Below, piece by piece: positions 62,277 to 64,000 of a stretch of 64,000 nucleotides of DNA (position 1 is its first letter; every line of letters starts with the position of its first letter). Below the pieces are notes generated by a model. That model did no database searches. It was not told the DNA's origin and saw nothing but the letters and a program-made list of their open reading frames with translations. The DNA lies in contig CM042181.1 in the NCBI GenBank assembly GCA_023376005.1, forward strand, positions 26,031,042 to 26,095,041, read 5' to 3'. The position numbers were made by a program, and so were the translations under genes. Source of the DNA: Doryteuthis pealeii (taxonomy: Eukaryota; Mollusca; Cephalopoda; Myopsida; Loliginidae).

Positions 62277-62344
62277 TTTTTTTGAAGAAAAACTTTCCTG
62301 ACTTGAAGATTGTACTTCACTCGTGCACCAGTCCCACTGCAAGG
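62277..62344 (-). other. PRKDC: Probable PRKDC 5' UTR
   Basis: This short stretch lies directly upstream of the start codon and before the TA-rich block that begins near 62345. It is more GC-rich than its surroundings. A TTGCAG at its far end could act as a splice acceptor for an upstream non-coding exon, but the pyrimidine tract there is weak. No TATA box or initiator can be assigned with confidence. Confidence 0.4.
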
Positions 62345-62560
62345 TATTTAAACGAACAACAATAAATATAATATATAATATATATATAAATTTATATTAT
62401 ATTTATATATATATTATATAAATATATATAATTATAAAGAAATATTCATATACATATGAATATGAATATTTCTTTCTTTATAATTATATATATATTTTTT
62501 TATACATATTTTATATATATATATATATTTTATATATATTCATATATATATATATTTTTT
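62345..62560. repeat. TA-rich palindromic block upstream of PRKDC exon 1
   Basis: TA-rich sequence with a central palindrome: AATTATAAAGAAATATTCAT is mirrored by ATGAATATTTCTTTCTTTAT around 62455. It separates PRKDC exon 1 from the RPS12 pseudogene. Confidence 0.85.
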
Positions 62561-62591
62561 TCATGGAATATTGGACATCCAACATGGAATT

Positions 62592-62812
62592 ATGTCTGAC
62601 AGCGAAAGGGAAGATTCTGCCCCTGCAGGGTCCTTGTATTTTTACACTGCCCCTTAAGGAAGTCCTGAAAACTTCTCTCATTCATGATGGCCACAAGAGA
62701 GGTCTTAACCAATGCTGTAAAACCTTAGACAAGTGTCAGGTTCATTTGAGCATTTTGGCCAATAATATTGACGAACCAACATACACCAAATTGATTGAGG
62801 TTCTATTTATGA

Positions 62813-62813
<1 letters not shown>
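62592..62813 (+). pseudogene. RPS12: Truncated, frameshifted retropseudogene of ribosomal protein eS12 (RPS12)
   Basis: RPS12 is a small-subunit ribosomal protein. An acidic N terminus reads [13 protein letters not shown] from the ATG at 62592. After one extra base near 62648 the frame changes and continues [13 protein letters not shown], then [10 protein letters not shown] and [15 protein letters not shown], matching human LQEVLKTALIHDG, KALDKRQAHL and NCDEPMYVKLVEAL. The copy has no introns and stops after about 75 residues of roughly 132, where a CT and TA microsatellite begins. Lack of introns, the frameshift and the truncation make it a dead retrocopy. It lies about 250 bp upstream of the PRKDC exon 1 region on the opposite strand. 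Confidence 0.88.

Positions 62814-62878
<65 letters not shown>
62814..62878. repeat. CT then TA compound microsatellite
   Basis: CT dinucleotides followed by TA dinucleotides interrupt the RPS12 retropseudogene and lead into the fold-back element at 62879. Confidence 0.95.
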
Positions 62879-62881
<3 letters not shown>

Positions 62882-63393
62882 TAAGAAAAGGTGGAATGAA
62901 AACATCACACAATGCTGTTAAAGAAGAAAACAATTTATAATATAATCATAGCTGATACTGATCAATATTTCGATTTTACAAAAATCATCATCAGAGCTCA
63001 TTCACTCCCGTAGTTGTTTGGGTCGGAGAGGAAAGTCAAAATGAGTTTATAAAACAAAAAAAAAAAAAAAAAAAAAAACCTTAATACTGCAAAAAACGAA
63101 AGACGTTACAATATTCACCCATCCCCTTCCGTTTAAATTGTTTTCGCCTTGTTGCCAACATCTCAAAAATTCGCTACATTTGTTGACAAAAGATATACAT
63201 GGAACATGACCGACATATATATGGCGCGAAATGCCCACGTTGGTGAATATTGTAACGTCTTTCGTTTTTTGCAGTATTAAGGGTTTTTTTTTTTGTTTTA
63301 TTATTTTCAGTATCAGCTATGATTATATTATAAATTGTTTTCTTCTTTAACAGCATTGTGTGATGTTTTCATTCCACCTTTTCTTACTCATAT
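62879..63393. repeat. Fold-back element of about 515 bp
   Basis: The outer arms (62879-62972 and 63308-63393) read TGAGTAAGAAAAGGTGGAAT and its inverse. A second inverted block is AATACTGCAAAAAACGAAAG at 63081-63115 against 63241-63285. The centre is single copy. An A-rich run (63055-63078) is mirrored by T-rich sequence. Confidence 0.88.
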
Positions 63394-63419
63394 TGTCGGA
63401 TTCATTTCCTTTCTTTTGA

Positions 63420-63461
<42 letters not shown>

Positions 63462-63565
63462 TAAATGAAAGCCTCATCATGTTTTTGCTCTATGTCTGAA
63501 GATGCTGTTACTAGCTAAGCTTGTTGCAGTAGAAAAAAAGGAAGCAAATTTAAAGTCTTTTCAGT

Positions 63566-63690
63566 ATTATCTGCATTATTCAGACTATTGTCCCTATCTT
63601 ATTTGTACAACATTTCGGCCGATATGCCCCCGGCCTTCTTAAGGTATTTCTTGAAGATGGGGACAATAGTCTGAATAATGCAGATAATAC
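63566..63690. mobile_element. R4 palindrome
   Basis: GTATTATCTGCATTATTCAG followed by ACTATTGTCCC at the left is inverted at the right end, with CGGCCGATATGCCCCCGGCC in the loop side. Arms are about 37 bp. Confidence 0.8.
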
Positions 63691-64000
63691 TAATCATCAA
63701 GCCTCATCTCAAACATTCAGAGAAATATTAAAGTTTTTTCCTTCATTTATTCATCTATATTGCTCTGTTAGCCCACACACCTGAAACAATGTACACCATG
63801 CTGTCACTACAGATTAGAGCACTCCTAGTAGCCTTTATATATTTATATCAGTAAAAATTCCCTTTCTTAAGCGGGCTGTGCTGATGGTTTGGTGATAGAG
63901 GCTGCGACTGACGATTAATCAGTCAAATTTGATCCTGGCATTATCTTCCCTTACTGGCATAGATCCTATTAAACAAAAAGAACAATATTTGCCTTTTTTT

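Overview
This is a eukaryotic, AT-rich, repeat-dense window. It is dominated by one split gene on the minus strand: the 5' end of PRKDC, which encodes DNA-PKcs, the catalytic subunit of DNA-dependent protein kinase (a PIKK-family kinase of DNA double-strand-break repair). Fifteen coding exons can be placed from the ATG at 62276 down to 5380. All have GT/AG junctions and compatible phases. Joined, they give 528 codons that are collinear with about the first 575 residues of human DNA-PKcs, the N-terminal HEAT-repeat arm. The other roughly seven eighths of the gene, including the kinase domain, must lie beyond the left edge. No exon 16 was found in 1-5379.

The organism is an animal that keeps DNA-PKcs and has large, transposon-filled introns (152 bp to 15.9 kb). 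A lophotrochozoan, most likely a cephalopod mollusc, would fit, but this is inference from gene content, base composition and repeat style, not a match to a reference.

Almost everything between the exons is mobile or repetitive DNA. Region by region:
- 1-5.3 kb: hairpins, an AAT/ATT microsatellite, a P-element/THAP9-like transposase relic, a TIR element with a SINE inside it, and a tandem run of Helitron-like elements.
- 5.4-15 kb: exons 15 to 11 among LINE, RTE, mariner and Ty3/gypsy debris, large palindromes, and a solo LTR ending about 33 bp from the exon 11 splice acceptor.
- 15-20.5 kb: SINEs, then a minisatellite of about 177 bp whose every unit repeats the 5' splice site of exon 10.
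- 20.5-31 kb: exons 10 to 7, more SINEs and LTRs, and a clean hAT-type non-autonomous element.
- 31-37 kb: exons 6, 5 and 4. Exon 5 alone lies between two long satellite arrays in opposite orientation.
- 37-47 kb: exons 4, 3 and 2, an RTE LINE fragment, a Helitron, and a 2.3-kb TIR element that has split an older repeat.
- 47-62 kb (intron 1): a nearly full-length CR1-like LINE with a PHD-finger ORF1, and many SINEs and MITEs.
- 62-64 kb: exon 1, a truncated ribosomal protein S12 retropseudogene, and a 515-bp fold-back element.

There is one working gene, plus pseudogenes and transposons. The most interesting signals are where repeats meet PRKDC splicing: the amplified exon 10 donor, the inverted arrays around exon 5, and the LTR beside the exon 11 acceptor.

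Repeat families are called R1 to R5 here for convenience. R1 is a retroposon of about 590 bp. R2, R3 and R5 are tRNA-derived SINEs. R4 is a SINE-like repeat that often occurs as palindromes.
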